From Yponomeuta sedellus (taxonomy: Eukaryota; Arthropoda; Insecta; Lepidoptera; Yponomeutidae), in assembly GCA_934045075.1 (NCBI GenBank), contig OW203723.1, forward strand, positions 21,157,615-21,221,614: a DNA stretch of 64,000 bases, given 5' to 3'. Within the stretch, counting starts at the first letter, position 1. Each line of letters begins with the position of its first letter. The position numbers and the translations under genes were made by a program. This document shows, piece after piece, positions 10,216-21,409 of this stretch. The notes below the pieces were generated by a model. It was not told the origin of the DNA, ran no database searches, and saw only the letters and a list, made by a program, of their open reading frames with translations.

Positions 10216-11400
10216 TTTTTTTCACTAGTTTTTCTTCTGCTTTTGTTTCAAACCTGCTTTATTTTCTCTATTTTATTTTTCTTTATAATTATGTATATCT
10301 ATGTAACGTCATATGTTTTTCTTTTTCTTCTTTAGATAGTCAAGCTTTCCCCATACGGTTACAGTTCTTCTTGTGAAAGGGACTTTGTGGTGTTAAATGT
10401 AGCCAACTCGGTTGAGTAGAATCGATATAATAATGCTTACGTGAGCTTAAGAAAATCCGTGCGTGGCACTCAGAATCACCCACTCCATCTACTGGCTCGG
10501 CCACACCAGTTTTCCTTAATTACCTAATAGCCAGCACTTTTCTCTCGGCAAGTACTTTCAGGCCCGGAAACAGGGCAATCTTATTGTCTGCAACATTTGC
10601 ATGTCATTAATGCAATTCTTTGTTTAACACCATGTTTTTACCGGCTTAGAAAACAACTGCGAAGGTCGGCCGGTAATGATGATTATAATTACGTAGGGCA
10701 GAGTGTTTTTATTCGCTCGAATCAGTGTGATTGTGGAATATCTATTCACTTCTTTGAATAGAGTGCGTAATAGAATTGGAAAAACTTTCTTGGTCTAAGG
10801 ACATTGTTTGCAATACAATGTTGTAGGTATCATTACAGTGTCACTATTTCTGTCATAAGGTGTCCACGTATTTTATGATACTGAAAGCGTTCGTCAATTT
10901 TTCTTCAGCTGAAAGCTATTTTCCGAAATAAGCAATGGTTAATAGTTAGCTAAATAGCTACGTTAACAAAGATTGTACATAAAGAAAGGAAAATACAAAT
11001 AAACCCTTAACGTAAGAGTGCAAACACCGACCTTATTAATAAAAGTAGTTAGAGAACTTTTTCTAAATTTCTCTGTTATATAAGATTTTGTAGTCAACGA
11101 CTGTTAGACAAACGCGATTATTTACATTCAAATCCAAAACTACTATACCAGGTTAAAAGTTCTTTTTGGTAGCCTAATAATTATGTGCGACTATTCTGGT
11201 CTAAGTATTATCTGGGCTACGATTTAGTCTAATTTCAGGCTTGGGCCATCTTACAGTACTTCAGGCAAATGCTGGTCGAGGTCATCGCTCTCATGATGTC
11301 CGGAAACCTGGAAACTAGGTTTGCTGTCTGTTTTTTGCATTAGTGCAATAGAAGATGAACATGCACTTGAGTGCAGTTGCAGCTACTGATAGACAAACGG
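10216..11400. other. No gene seen (about 1.2 kb)
   Basis: AT-rich DNA with no ORF carrying a recognisable motif and no repeat that I could match elsewhere in the window. Confidence 0.4.
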
Positions 11401-11404
11401 AACG

Positions 11405-11765
11405 CGAGCGAAAACACTCTCCTACTGGGGCACGGGTCTCTTCCTGCATCGCAGAAAAGTTAGGCCACACTCCACCACGGGGGCCAAATCCAGTTTGGTG
11501 GAGGTGTGTAAGACAGTGGTGGGCCTTACTCTCAGAAGTTATCCAGCCGCCCATAAGGCCTCTGACATGTCTTAACGACTGCCATTACATGTCAGCCGGC
11601 GCCAACGGCTTAACGTGCGAGCACAGAAGCGAGTGGAAAAATGCCACTAGCGGTAGTCACGGGACTGTCCCCTATCCTGCACCTGACCGCGCCTGTTATT
11701 GCCTAACACAATTGATTGATTCCAATTCCTCGGTTCGACTAGGCCACGAACGAATCGATTTGAAT
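11405..11765 (+). repeat. Family B retroposon, long copy
   Basis: Contains the full family order: ggggcacgggtctcttcctg, gccacactccaccacggggg, ggtggaggtgtgtaagacag, ccataaggcctctgacatg, cttaacgactgccattacat, agccggcgccaacggcttaa, atgccactagcggtagtcac, and the end gattgattccaattcctcgg. ORFs on both strands here are by-products of the repeat. Confidence 0.75.
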
Positions 11766-12560
11766 TTTCATTGTAACCCTACCTACCACAGCCCAAAGTG
11801 CGTTTCCATTTCATAGTAGCATTAACACACACGGAAGCTTGTCATAGCTTAAACTGGACGCATTAATCCTTGTCAACAGTCCATTGAGCCTTAAACAATG
11901 TAATTAATTACTTTTAACTCATTTGCATAAACCTATGACACATTGCATTAGTACCGTGAATGGTAAAAACTTGCGGCTAAAACCAGTCGAGTGCGAATCG
12001 GGCACTTACTGTGTCGTACCGCCATAATCTAAATGTGAATGTTTGTATGTATGTATGGATGTTTGTTACTTGATCACTCGAGAACGGCTCAACAGTTTGG
12101 TCAGATTACAGTCTTGAAAAGCACATGGTTTACTTTGTATTCCGGAAAAATACATATCAAAATGACTTCGCGAACGAAGTCATGGGCCGCAGATTGTATA
12201 TAATATCACTTACTCATATACCGTAAGACGGGGTTGGAAGAAACTGGAGTATAGATCAAATCAAAAAGTGTAAATCAATTAATATCACATCTTTTCAAAA
12301 CGAGGTTATTTAGTCCTCGTAAACAAGGCGCTTTGATTTTTAGGAAGAAAAAGGCATTTGAATTTGGAATGCGGATATTTCTAATAAAGTTTCAAATACC
12401 AAGGAGATCCATCACGAACATTATATGAAGAAGTGACTGGCCGTATGATGAAAAATCCATACAGTTTACATACTCAAATTCGGAAATTCGAATATAAATA
12501 AGTTTTTATAAAAAAATGAGTGTGTCTTCAAGTAGTAAGAATGAAAGTATACGTAATGTG
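11766..12560. other. No gene seen; partial dispersed repeat near 12.0-12.2 kb
   Basis: The segment around 12035-12200 (atgtttgttacttgatcact, acttcgcgaacgaagtcatg) looks like a degraded dispersed repeat. The rest is unassigned. Confidence 0.35.
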
Positions 12561-12564
12561 TGTG

Positions 12565-12895
12565 TAATCATCATCGACCCATTATGTCCCCACCGAGGGT
12601 CACGGGTCTCTTCCCTAGGAAAGGTATAGGCCATGCTCCACTACTTGTGGAGGCTTGCAAGACTAGTGACTGGTCTTACTGTCAGAGCCGCCCTAAGACA
12701 TCTGACTCTGCTTAACGACTGCCATCTATTGACGGCAGCTGGCACCAACTGCTTAACGCGCCTTGCAAAGCATGGAACTGCTTTCGGAAAAATGCCACTA
12801 GCGTAGTCATAAACGGTCACCCGTCCATGCACTGAACGCGCCCTATGTTGCTTAAGATTACTCGGGCAGCCGGGTCTACGAGCGGTTAGCGAGTG
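12565..12895 (+). repeat. Family B retroposon copy
   Basis: Carries cccattatgtccccaccgag, gggtctcttccctaggaaag, the gactgccatct and accaactgcttaacgcgcct blocks, aatgccactagcgtagtcat and gcagccgggtctacgagcgg. It is the closest relative of the copy at 5.2 kb. Confidence 0.7.
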
Positions 12896-12902
12896 TGTAA
12901 TG

Positions 12903-13442
12903 TTAAAAACCTATTTAGAGGTTAAAAATTCCACCCATGCCGGGATTCGAACCCGCGACCTCTGGCTATCCGTGCCAGCGCTCTATCCAACTGAGCTAAT
13001 GGGCGACTCACCGGCATCAGAGAAATTTCGAACCTCTTTACACTATTCTCTGTATTACGTACAGAGAATCCTCTAAATAGGTTTTTAAAGTTGTCCTTAG
13101 CACGGGTTAGTGCATTAAAAATAAAAATAGTATAATCATGTGGGTACAGCGATATCACTCCGATGTTAAAACCTAACTGCAAAGTAGGTAGTCGGGGCTG
13201 TAAGTGATGCAATCTACTTCAGCCAGATGTCACTGCCTGTACGTAATACAGAGAATAGTGTAATGAGGTTCGAAATTTCACTGATGCCGGTGCGTCGCCC
13301 ATTAGCTCAGTTGGAAAGAGCGCTGGCACGGATAGCCAGAGGTCGCGGGTTCAGAGGTCATGGGTGGAATTTTTAGCCTCTAAATAGGTTTTTAAAGTTG
13401 TCCTTAGCACGGGTTAGTGCATTAAAAATAAAAATAGTATAA
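12903..13442. mobile_element. Two family A SINE copies in head-to-head inverted arrangement
   Basis: 12903-13065 is a minus-strand copy and 13066-13442 a plus-strand copy. They meet near tattacgtacagagaat. The tail module ttagcacgggttagtgcatt appears at about 13096 and again at about 13406. The plus copy has a damaged box B (gcgggttcagaggtcatggg). Read as RNA, the pair would fold on itself. Confidence 0.7.
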
Positions 13443-13917
13443 TAGAGTGTGTAATGTGTATAACTAAATTATTAAAACTTAAAACTTGTCTCCACGTTGA
13501 AAGTGGCCGAGCCCGCTGTATCCGGCAAGATAAGAGGAGTATATTACACTCTGTATAAACTATCAATAAGCAAACCACTACAAAAACTTCCGACACTCAA
13601 TCGTGTGCATCGATACATTAATTTCAGCTCAAGAGGTCACACGGGCCATTCATCATTCTCTCCTTTTAAACGGCCATTTTACTTTGAACTCCCGCCTCAC
13701 CTTGATCTTAGCGTTTAGAGGCACGTTTCTGTAGAAATTCGCACGCTTTTAAAGGTCTTCGAGAGTGGTCGATCGGTAATTTTAACTTCCTACAAGTATA
13801 AAAAACCTATTTAGAGGCTAAGTAACACATTAAATTCATTGGTGCAAAAGGAAAACCACAGTAGGTCCAGCCGTTAGTGCGCGTATGATCTTGCAGAAAA
13901 TAGTATATTTCATTACA
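13443..13917. other. No gene seen
   Basis: A 73-codon plus-strand ORF (13497-13718) has no recognisable motif. A 20-bp SINE end (aacctatttagaggctaa) lies at about 13805. Confidence 0.35.
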
Positions 13918-13992
13918 AGTGCGGAAAGGCTGTCATTGCAAACAGTGAACAAGTTTGACAGTCGGAACAAGTTGCAATGACGGTTCCGCACG
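13918..13992. repeat. Hairpin repeat
   Basis: Left arm gtgcggaaaggctgtcattg and right arm caatgacggttccgcac are near complements separated by about 30 bp. Confidence 0.55.
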
Positions 13993-14007
13993 TGTACTGA
14001 ACTTCTA

Positions 14008-14468
14008 TTTTTAATACAGTTGCGAAAAAATAAGCAATTTAATAAAGAAAAATTTTTGGCAAATGGCGCTAACCGTAAAAAAATATAAGCAGATATTTTT
14101 TTTCTTCACCCATTCTTGTAGGCAAAGGGAACTATGCCCATACAGCCAAGTCTTCAGTAGATTTTTTTTATTGATATGAAATGAAAATGAAATTTAATGA
14201 GATGAAATGAAACCTAACTTAACTCATTCAATCAAATCATTAAATCTGATATTGAAACAAATTAGTAGCTCATAAAAACTTCTATGATTTTTTTTAGTAA
14301 AAACTTCATGGTTGGTTTATCTTTTTAATAGACATTATTTTGACAGTTGGTAAAGAAAACGCGCGAGTGCGGGAAAGGTAAAAAAAAAGCACGAGTGTGT
14401 AATAGCCCACTTCCCGCACGCTATACCTCCCTGTTATACGCCACTTTTTGAGCAACTGTATTAAAAAA
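14008..14468. mobile_element. Probable MITE, about 460 bp
   Basis: Terminal inverted repeats tttttaatacagttgcgaaa (left) and its near complement tttgagcaactgtattaaaa (right). No ORF, and no clear target duplication. Confidence 0.45.
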
Positions 14469-14477
14469 TCATTGTCA

Positions 14478-14565
14478 TAATAATAATCAGCTAGTGTCTA
14501 TCCACTGCTGGACACGAGGCTCTCCCAAGACACGCCACTGAGCCTGATCTTCGGCTCTTTCTTTC
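14478..14565 (-). repeat. LINE 3'-end-derived fragment (family D)
   Basis: Contains ctagtgtctatccactgctg, the reverse of the ccagcagtggac...atagcctgaag end found in the family D copies. Confidence 0.5.
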
Positions 14566-14659
14566 CAGTTACTGCCCACCGCTTTGCGAATATCGATAAA
14601 AGATCATGCGGAACATTATTATTTTAAGTGTTATTAATTTGAGCCCTAGGGTTCTACAT

Positions 14660-15015
14660 ATTTTCTGTGGCGTTGTCGAACCGAGTGATTGAATCAATCA
14701 CTTGAGTTAAGCAACAACAGGCGCGGTCAGGTGCAGGATAGGTGGCCATCCCGTGATTACCGCTAGTGGCATTTTTGCGAACGCTTCCGTGCTTCGCAAG
14801 GCACGTTAACCCGTTGGTGCCGGGTGCCGGCTGTCATGTAATGGCAGTCGTTAAGTTATGTCATAAGCCCCGACCCGCCCCGCCTCGTCGTGCCACTGTC
14901 TCACAATCCTCCACCAACCAGGACTCTGTCCCCGTAGGGGTATGGCTTAACCTTCCTGAGATGTAGGAGGAGACCCATGCCCCAGCAATGGGGACATACA
15001 AGGGTTGATATCGAA
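14660..15015 (-). repeat. Family B retroposon, minus-strand copy
   Basis: Reversed family order: cgaaccgagtgattgaatca, gattaccgctagtggcattt, cacgttaacccgttggtgcc, gtaatggcagtcgttaagtt, then gccccagcaatggggacata at the end. Confidence 0.7.
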
Positions 15016-15640
15016 TGTAAAACGCAACTTAACTATTGTAGATTTTAGCAATAACCCTGTATTGAAGACTCTCACTTTGGAGTGGATATTCTGTACCATC
15101 TTGCAATGTAACATACTTGTAGTGCTCTTATATGTTTGTCTAATTGCTCTTGGTTGGTAAACTCTTCCTGTTAATAAGATATTTATCCATTTAGCCGGCA
15201 ATTAATTTATTAACAGACTGCCGACAATGTTTTTTGCGGTCTAGGTTTTAGCCTGTAATCTTCGGATTAAATATTGTAATTGAGTGTGTTTTGTGGTAAA
15301 CTTTGTTAGTTTTTCATACATATATAACTAGCTCTATAAATCATCTCATTACGTAGATGCAAAAGGCCAATCATCATCATCATGTAACAAGTCGTATTAA
15401 GACTAGGTACTTCCACTGCATGGAAGAGGTCTACTCTCAGAGAGAGATAGCATGGGGTTATAAACGTAGGCAACTCAGTAATAAGAAATTCTGAATCAGA
15501 TTTTAATAGAAATATTACTCGCCCGCTAATTTTAAGCAAATTATCGCAAGAAAATTTGAGCTTTCAATTAACTAGAAAATAAATAGAAGTCGTTTTCTTT
15601 GTACTTTTTTTGTCTCCTGTAGAATTAAGTACAATAACAG
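15016..15640. other. No gene seen
   Basis: AT-rich, no motif-bearing ORF. Confidence 0.4.
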
Positions 15641-15712
15641 ACATACATACATACGTACATACATAACCTCACGCCTGTATACCAGAGGGGTACAGGCGTG
15701 AGGTTGTCTACA
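15641..15712. repeat. Two LINE 3' tails in inverted arrangement
   Basis: The stem cctcacgcctgta / tacaggcgtgagg around a short loop, preceded by catacatacata. The same tail (aggcgtgaggttatgtat) closes the LINE fragment at 6.6 kb. Confidence 0.55.
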
Positions 15713-15855
15713 GGGTATCTATACTATCTATAGCGCGTTTACTTTAAGAATTCCCCTGTGAAGTTTAATAATGAACTCTATTATCATGTCATAGGTTCCA
15801 AAAATAACGAAGGCAAGGGACAGCTTATAGTGAATAAACTGAACCGACACCTCTA

Positions 15856-17000
15856 GTGCCAAGCTGACAGAAACCAAATAAAACGGCAAACTAGTTAATG
15901 AAAAACAAAAGCACCTATTTACAGGTATTGCTCTCTATATCCACTGAAAGTCCTCATTAAAACGCAGTAGCAAAAAATCGCACAAATAAAAGCTGTAAAA
16001 ACCGTTTTTTCTTGCAAAAACTCTAGATAGTTAACCAATTTATGAACGCAGAAGAATAGATTCCAAGTTGCCCGTAATATTAGTAGGTGGACCAGCTACC
16101 CGAGCGAGCAAGAGAATGGAGCGCTAGCCCGTAGTCGGAAAGCCATGGATGAGATTTTCAAAGCCATCGAAACCCGTCAGTAAACCTCCACGGTTTTCTG
16201 ACGGGTTTCGATGGCAAGATTGGCAAGTGTAGGTGTCGGCTACAGTGCCAAGCTGACAGAAACCAAATAAAACGGCAAACTAGTTAATGAAAAATAAAAG
16301 CACCTATTTACAGGTATCGCTCTCTATATCCGCTGAAAGTCCTCATTAAAACGCAGTAGCAAATAATCGCACAAATAAAAACTGTAAAAACCGTTTTTTC
16401 TTGCAAAAACTCTAGATAGTTAACCAATTTATGAACGCAGAAGAATAGATTCCAATTTACCCGTAATATTGGTAGGTGAACCAGCTACCCGAGCGAGCAA
16501 GATAATGGAGCGCTGGCCCGTAGTCGGAAAGCCATGGACGAGATTGGCAAAGCCATCAAAACCCGTCAGTAAAACCTCCACGGTTTTCTGACGGGTTTCG
16601 ATGGCAAGTGTAGGTGTCGGCTACAGTGCCAAGCTGATAGAAACCAAATAAAACGGCAAACTAGTTAATGAAAAACAAAAGCACCTATTTACAGGTATCG
16701 CTCTCTATATCCGCTGAAAGTCCTCATTAAAACGCAGTAGCAAATAATCGCACAAATAAAAACTGTAAAAACCGTTTTTTCTTGCAAAAACTCTAGATAG
16801 TTAACCAATTTATGAACGCAGAAGAATAGATTCCAAGTTGCCCGTAATATTAGTAGGTGGACCAGCTAAGACCAGAGAATGGAGCGCAGGCCCGTTGTCG
16901 GAAAGCCATGGACGAGATTGGCAAAGCCACCGAAACCCGTCAGAAAACCGTGGACGAGATTGGCAAGTGGCAAAAGTCTTTGCGTGGCAGGGAAATAAGC
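15856..17000 (+). repeat. Three tandem units of about 385 bp
   Basis: Units begin gtgccaagctga at about 15856, 16245 and 16626 (periods of about 389 and 381 bp). Each carries gaaaccaaataaaacggcaa, aagcacctatttacaggtat, actctagatagttaaccaat and a 3' hairpin with arms aacccgtcag and ctgacgggttt. The third unit diverges at its end, lacking the hairpin's second arm and reading into different sequence. The short ORFs over unit 3 are probably by-products. Confidence 0.8.
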
Positions 17001-17274
17001 TTATATCCAACTGTGGAGTCTTTCATTATTATTTTTATGCCAAAATCAGGTTTATGATTAAAAACGATACGATTTTGTTTTATTACTCCTTTCTACGTTA
17101 TTTTGATATGAAACGTCTTTCGGATCGGTAGTAGGGGGTCGCTTGTTAATATCAAATGCAACAAATACATATCACCTTAGCGAGGACTATAACTCTGTAT
17201 CTAACTGTCGCTTGAAATTTATTTAATTTATCGCTGAGTAGAACAAAGTAGCCATTACAAGCGTGAATGCGTCG

Positions 17275-17512
17275 TTGTCGTCGTCGTCAGGCTATGCTAG
17301 TCCACTGCTGGACATAGCCCTCCCTTAAAGAGCGCCACGTTGTACTATCGTAGGGGGTAATGCCCATAATCCCCACGCTGGGCATGCGGGTTGGGGATCG
17401 CAGTTCGGTGGAATTGTACTGCAGGGGGCGCTGCTGCCCACCCCCCGGTTTGTGTCCCTTAGTCGCCTTTTACGACACCCGCGTGAATGCCTGCCACGGA
17501 TTAAAATTACAA
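17275..17512 (-). repeat. LINE 3'-end-derived retroposon (family D)
   Basis: Reversed copy: caggctatgctagtccactg, cataatccccacgctgggca, ggttggggatcgcagttcgg, gtcgccttttacgacaccc. Forward copies are at 31.7, 32.8 and 38.7 kb. Confidence 0.7.
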
Positions 17513-18265
17513 TTTATTCCCTAATAAGAGATTTTCCTTTCTATTTTTCAACTGATATTGTGTGAAACCTGATGAGAGCGCGGGACCCACCAGACACAGG
17601 TTAAAAACTTTTGGCGGGTATCTACATCTCATGCTGTAACATTCTTTTTCTTTGGCCTTTTAACTCCTAGGGGAGCATAAGACCTCAATAATTTACACGT
17701 CTGACGGTGGTTCGCGGCAGCTTCCAACTCAGGCCAGCTAGTGCCAGCCGATCGACTTGGCGTCTCGATCTATTCATATTTTCCATGCAGGTGGTCCTTG
17801 GGCGACACCTCTTTCGGCTGCCTAATGGGGTATACGTTATCTGTACATAACATTACTGGATAAAATATTCTTGTATTGTAGAGCCCCGTGCCCCTCGGTG
17901 GGGACATAACGAGTCAATGATGATTCAAAAGAAGACATGAAAAAAAACACTCAATCTTACATCACTAACCTTTTTATTTGCAGGATGAACCTCTGTTCCT
18001 TGTCTATATTGCAGCAAAGACCAAAAGCCCCGTTATACAGGATGGACAGATCTGGCGGTCTTTTTGTGGTTTTCTTGCAATTTTTTCCGTTAATGGCTTG
18101 TCGATAGCGAAACTGCAAAACGAGTCTAGCGACTGGTTTACTGCTTGTGCGCGCGACCAATAATAGTGCGCGCTTTTGAATTCATACCTTCTGCAGTGGA
18201 TGCGGGAATATACCTGAAAAGTAGATAGATAGATAGAGAACACTTAATGCACCACCATAAAAAAG
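17513..18265. other. No gene seen; small family B remnant at 17880-17925
   Basis: The family B trace is gagccccgtgcccctcggtg. An ORF on either strand between 17957 and 18243 has no recognisable motif. A splice-acceptor-like tttttatttgcag precedes it at about 17984, which is not enough for a gene call. Confidence 0.35.
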
Positions 18266-18269
18266 AAAA

Positions 18270-18510
18270 CAGCCATATTTCTTAAATGTTAGTAATGTCA
18301 AAGCGTGTAAACGTGTTCTTGAGTGTAGACCGCGACTCGGCAAACGTAATGTAGGACGCCCTCTGACCAGGTTGGATGACGATCTGCGAAAAACCACCGG
18401 CAGATGCTGGATGCGGCAAGCTGAAGACAGGGCGCTATGGCGCTCATTAGGGGAGGGCTGTGTCCAGCAGTGGACTACATAATATAGCCTGAAAAAGAAG
18501 AAGTAGTGTT
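18270..18510 (+). pseudogene. RTE-like LINE C-terminal coding end plus 3' tail
   Basis: A frame at 18327-18479 reads RLGKRNVGRPLTRLDDDL... and WMRQAEDRALWRSLGEGC, ending CVQQWTT and a TAA. This matches the known ending of insect RTE-type endonuclease/reverse transcriptases. It continues directly into agcctgaaaaagaagaag, showing that the family D retroposon tail derives from this LINE's 3' end. Confidence 0.75.
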
Positions 18511-18689
18511 ATACAATTGGCGGTCTTATCGCTAAGAGCGATCTCTTCCAGACAACCTATGGATGGAGTGAATTGTATGAAGAATATAGTCGATACGTGC
18601 ATGTACATAAATAATTAAATCGAAAATATATTGATACCAAATAGCAAAAGTGTGCGAGAATATAATTACTTATAATACGATATAACATA

Positions 18690-18790
18690 ACATTTACATA
18701 CAAGCACATACATTGCTTCTGACCCTACACTGGGATACCCTGTATCGTGGGAACCAGAAACAACGACATCACAAACATGTAAACATCCAT
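18690..18790 (-). repeat. SINE family E fragment
   Basis: Contains tacattgcttctgaccctac, gggataccctgtatcgtggg, accagaaacaacgacatcac and atgtaaacatcca, the 3' part of the family E SINE. The tRNA-like head is absent. Confidence 0.65.
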
Positions 18791-18794
18791 TTGG

Positions 18795-18990
18795 GTATAT
18801 ACCGCTAAGCCATGTCAGAGGCCTTGTGGGCGGCTTGATAACTTCTGCCAGTAAGATCCGCCACTGTCTTACAACCCTCCACCAACCCGGACTTGGCTCC
18901 CGTGATGGAGTATGGTCTAACCTTCCTGCGGCGCAGGGTGAGACCCGGGCCCCAGTAGTGGGGACATAGAAAGGGTTGATATCATTATAC
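18795..18990 (-). repeat. Family B retroposon, minus-strand copy
   Basis: Reversed blocks aagccatgtcagaggccttg, gataacttctgccagtaaga, cccgtgatggagtatggtct and gccccagtagtggggacata. Confidence 0.7.
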
Positions 18991-19044
18991 ACATTCACAA
19001 TAGAACTCATAGTTGTACTTCGTCTTTCTTTTTTAAGTGCCGTC

Positions 19045-19260
19045 TCCTTCAAGCCACCCATAAGACCTCTGACATGGCTTAGCGACTGCCATTACATGAC
19101 CCATCCCAGGTCACCCATCCAGCACCTGCTCACGCCTCCCAAGTGATTGATTCCAATCACTCCGTCCCACTAGGCTTCGAGCGCTTCTGTGATGTGTCCT
19201 TTCATTCTAGATCGCACAACAAATGCGCGTGCGCATAACAGCCTAGCTTCTAGGCTGCAC
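19045..19260 (+). repeat. Family B retroposon fragment
   Basis: ccacccataagacctctgac, atggcttagcgactgccatt, then a shortened centre and gtgattgattccaatcactc. Confidence 0.65.
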
Positions 19261-19448
19261 AGGACACAGGTGCACTTACGGCACCGTGGGAGCGAACCTT
19301 GATCTTGCACTCCGCCTTCCATTAAACATTCGTTTTATCCTTTTAACTATCCCATTGGCTTTCCGATTGGTTTGTTTAATCCCATCCTATTGCATCCCAC
19401 TACTTTTTATCCGACTGAGCGACAGAAGACTGGTTATATTTATCGAGG

Positions 19449-19718
19449 GTATGTATGTATGTATGTATGTATGTATGTATGTATGTATGTATGTATGTAT
19501 GTATGTATGTATGTATGTATGTATGTATGTATGTATGTATGTATGTATGTATGTATGTATGTATGTATGTATGTATGTATGTATGTATGTATGTATGTAT
19601 GTATGTATGTATGTATGTATGTATGTATGTATGTATGTATGTATGTATGTATGTATGTATGTATGTATGTATGTATGTATGTATGTATGAATGTATGTAT
19701 GTATGTATGTATGTATGT
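19449..19718 (+). repeat. (TATG)n microsatellite, about 270 bp
   Basis: About 67 near-perfect tetranucleotide units with one variant (gaat) at about 19689. All three frames stay open, which creates false ORFs of Met-Tyr-Val-Cys repeats. Confidence 0.97.
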
Positions 19719-20424
19719 TTGCAGTCTAAACGGTTTTACGGATTAAAAAAAAAATTAATGCCTGATGTTTTTTTATCAGAACGAATTGTCTTACTTATGA
19801 TAAATTTATTCGTTACTTATCATAAGTAAGACAATTTTAAGTTAGTTAGTTAATTTATTTTTTTAAAAAAGTAATAAATCCGACTATATCGAATCGATCT
19901 TAATGATCTTGTTCCAATGCAAACCGTAATGAAACTTAATAAAGCTTATATATCGAATTATTAGGGATCGAGCTGCTGTCGATTGTATTGTACTAGTAAC
20001 TAATTACGAATTGTAATTATAGTACCAAATTTCCAATTACATTACAAAATTTCAATATGATTTTTTTTTAAATTATGTTAATTTAACTGAAATTTGGAAA
20101 CAAGATGATCAATTAAATATTGATTTTGTGTTGGGTGATTATGGTGTACAGTATTAAAAAAAACACAATAAGAGACAAAAGTTTGAAGTTTTAGTTTAAT
20201 TTTAACATATAAAAATCGCGTGTCACAGTGTTTTTATCGAATTCCTGCGAAACAGCGTCACCAATTTTTATAATTCCTTTTGTGTGTCTTTTAGGTAACC
20301 CTGTGAATAGATCGTAGGCTGATTACTAGGGCAAAACAACCTATGCTGAGTCAGCGAGTAACATATATACGTAAAAAATAACAAAGCTTAGAATATATAT
20401 ATAATCCTGGAATACCCCGATTCT
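19719..20424. other. AT-rich, no gene; one hairpin
   Basis: The arms gaattgtcttacttatgata (from 19782) and tatcataagtaagacaattt (to about 19838) form a hairpin. Nothing else is recognised. Confidence 0.45.
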
Positions 20425-20512
20425 GTCGGTGGCAGTCATTAAGCCATGTCAGAGGCCTTATGGGCGGCTTGATAACTTCTGACAGTAAGGCCCGCCACTG
20501 TCTTACAATCCT
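20425..20512 (-). repeat. Family B retroposon, left half (interrupted)
   Basis: Reversed family B sequence (taagccatgtcagaggcctt, cttctgacagtaaggcccgc) that breaks at ccactgtcttacaatcct and resumes at 21410 after the inserted segment. Confidence 0.75.
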
Positions 20513-21409
20513 TTTTTTTTTTTTTTTCACCCAGGAGAAACCCCAATTACGGGTACCACCGGCTCGGGGGAGCACAGTGGTTATGTCGGACTCCCCGCCC
20601 TGAAAAGGGCGGTATACCGACTAAAACTCCTGGGGTGTTCCTCCGCACCGCAAAGGACGGGGCCACGGGAACGCTTGCGCACACTTCCGCGACCCCGTCT
20701 GCGGGCGCCCTTTCGGGCACTCCTTCGGCGGCGCTTCTGCCCCGTCGGTGCTCGACGACGGGGCTAGAAAACGCCGCATCTCTTCGTTGGAGCGCATAGG
20801 GGCCAAGTGCGTATGATCTTGGCCCCCATACGCCCCAACGCGCCGCCCCCTCCATCCCATCGCAACCCGGTCGATGAGACGGGGAGAGCGGCGCACCTCC
20901 TCGTTGAGGCGCGTGGGGGCCCAAGGCCCGGCCCCCACACGCCCCACACGTGAGGCCCGTCACGTCGCCCACCAGCACTTCTCTGAAAGCAGAGAAGGCG
21001 GTGAGCGACCGCGCGGGCCCCCTCCGTGCCAGAAGGCACCCTCGGAACACGCAAGGGCGCCTTCCGGCCCGCCGTGATGGACGCGGAGAGTCCCCCGACC
21101 CTCCGCGTCCCGGCGGCCACTCTGGTCCGACTGGTACGAGGCGCGCGCGCTTCCGCGCAGCGGCGCCCCCCCCAGTCGGTCCTTCATTCGGTTGGTCGCC
21201 TGGGTCCCGCTCCACAAAGTGAAACAGGGCCCACGCGACCCCTCCCGCCAGATTTTTCGCCGCTGGCCAGCAAGATCCCATAAAGAGAAGTTACTGACCA
21301 GCGCCCAGGGTGCACCGGCCCTTGCCACTTACCCTTCCTACTGGTTCAAAAATGAATCAGTAGGAACGGAAGCGGAAGGGCACACGGGAAGGTAATCTGG
21401 CATCGCACC
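20513..21409 (-). mobile_element. GC-rich retroposed insert of unknown origin, about 0.9 kb
   Basis: A 16-base T run at 20512-20527 (a poly(A) tail if read on the minus strand) opens a block far more GC-rich than its surroundings. The insert interrupts a family B repeat and is flanked by an 18-bp duplication, ccactgtcttacaatcct (20495-20512 and 21410-21427), so target-primed reverse transcription placed it. Near its 5' end (21335-21366) is a strong hairpin ttcctactggttca / tgaatcagtaggaa. Several overlapping ORFs are open on both strands because stop codons are rare in GC-rich DNA; the longest is 244 codons on the minus strand, and none shows a known domain. It could be a 5'-truncated LINE end or a retrocopy of a structured RNA. 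Confidence 0.75.

Noticed and set aside
11315..11816. 153- and 79-codon overlapping ORFs
   Set aside because: They lie wholly over a family B retroposon copy present many times in the window.
15856..17000. CRISPR-like array
   Set aside because: Units are about 385 bp with no short repeat/unique spacer pattern, and the context is a eukaryotic genome.
16810..17131. Overlapping ORFs of 66-97 codons
   Set aside because: They fall in the third unit of a non-coding tandem repeat and differ between units.
17957..18243. Possible host exon preceded by an acceptor-like tttttatttgcag
   Set aside because: Both strands are open by chance over about 200 bases and no domain or donor site supports an exon.
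19286..19829. Three long ORFs of Met-Tyr-Val-Cys repeats
   Set aside because: They are translations of a pure TATG microsatellite, open in every frame because the unit has no stop codon.
20547..21328. Cluster of 85-244-codon ORFs on both strands
   Set aside because: The segment is GC-rich, so stops are rare in all frames. No domain is visible, and the block is a poly(A)-tailed insertion with a target duplication.
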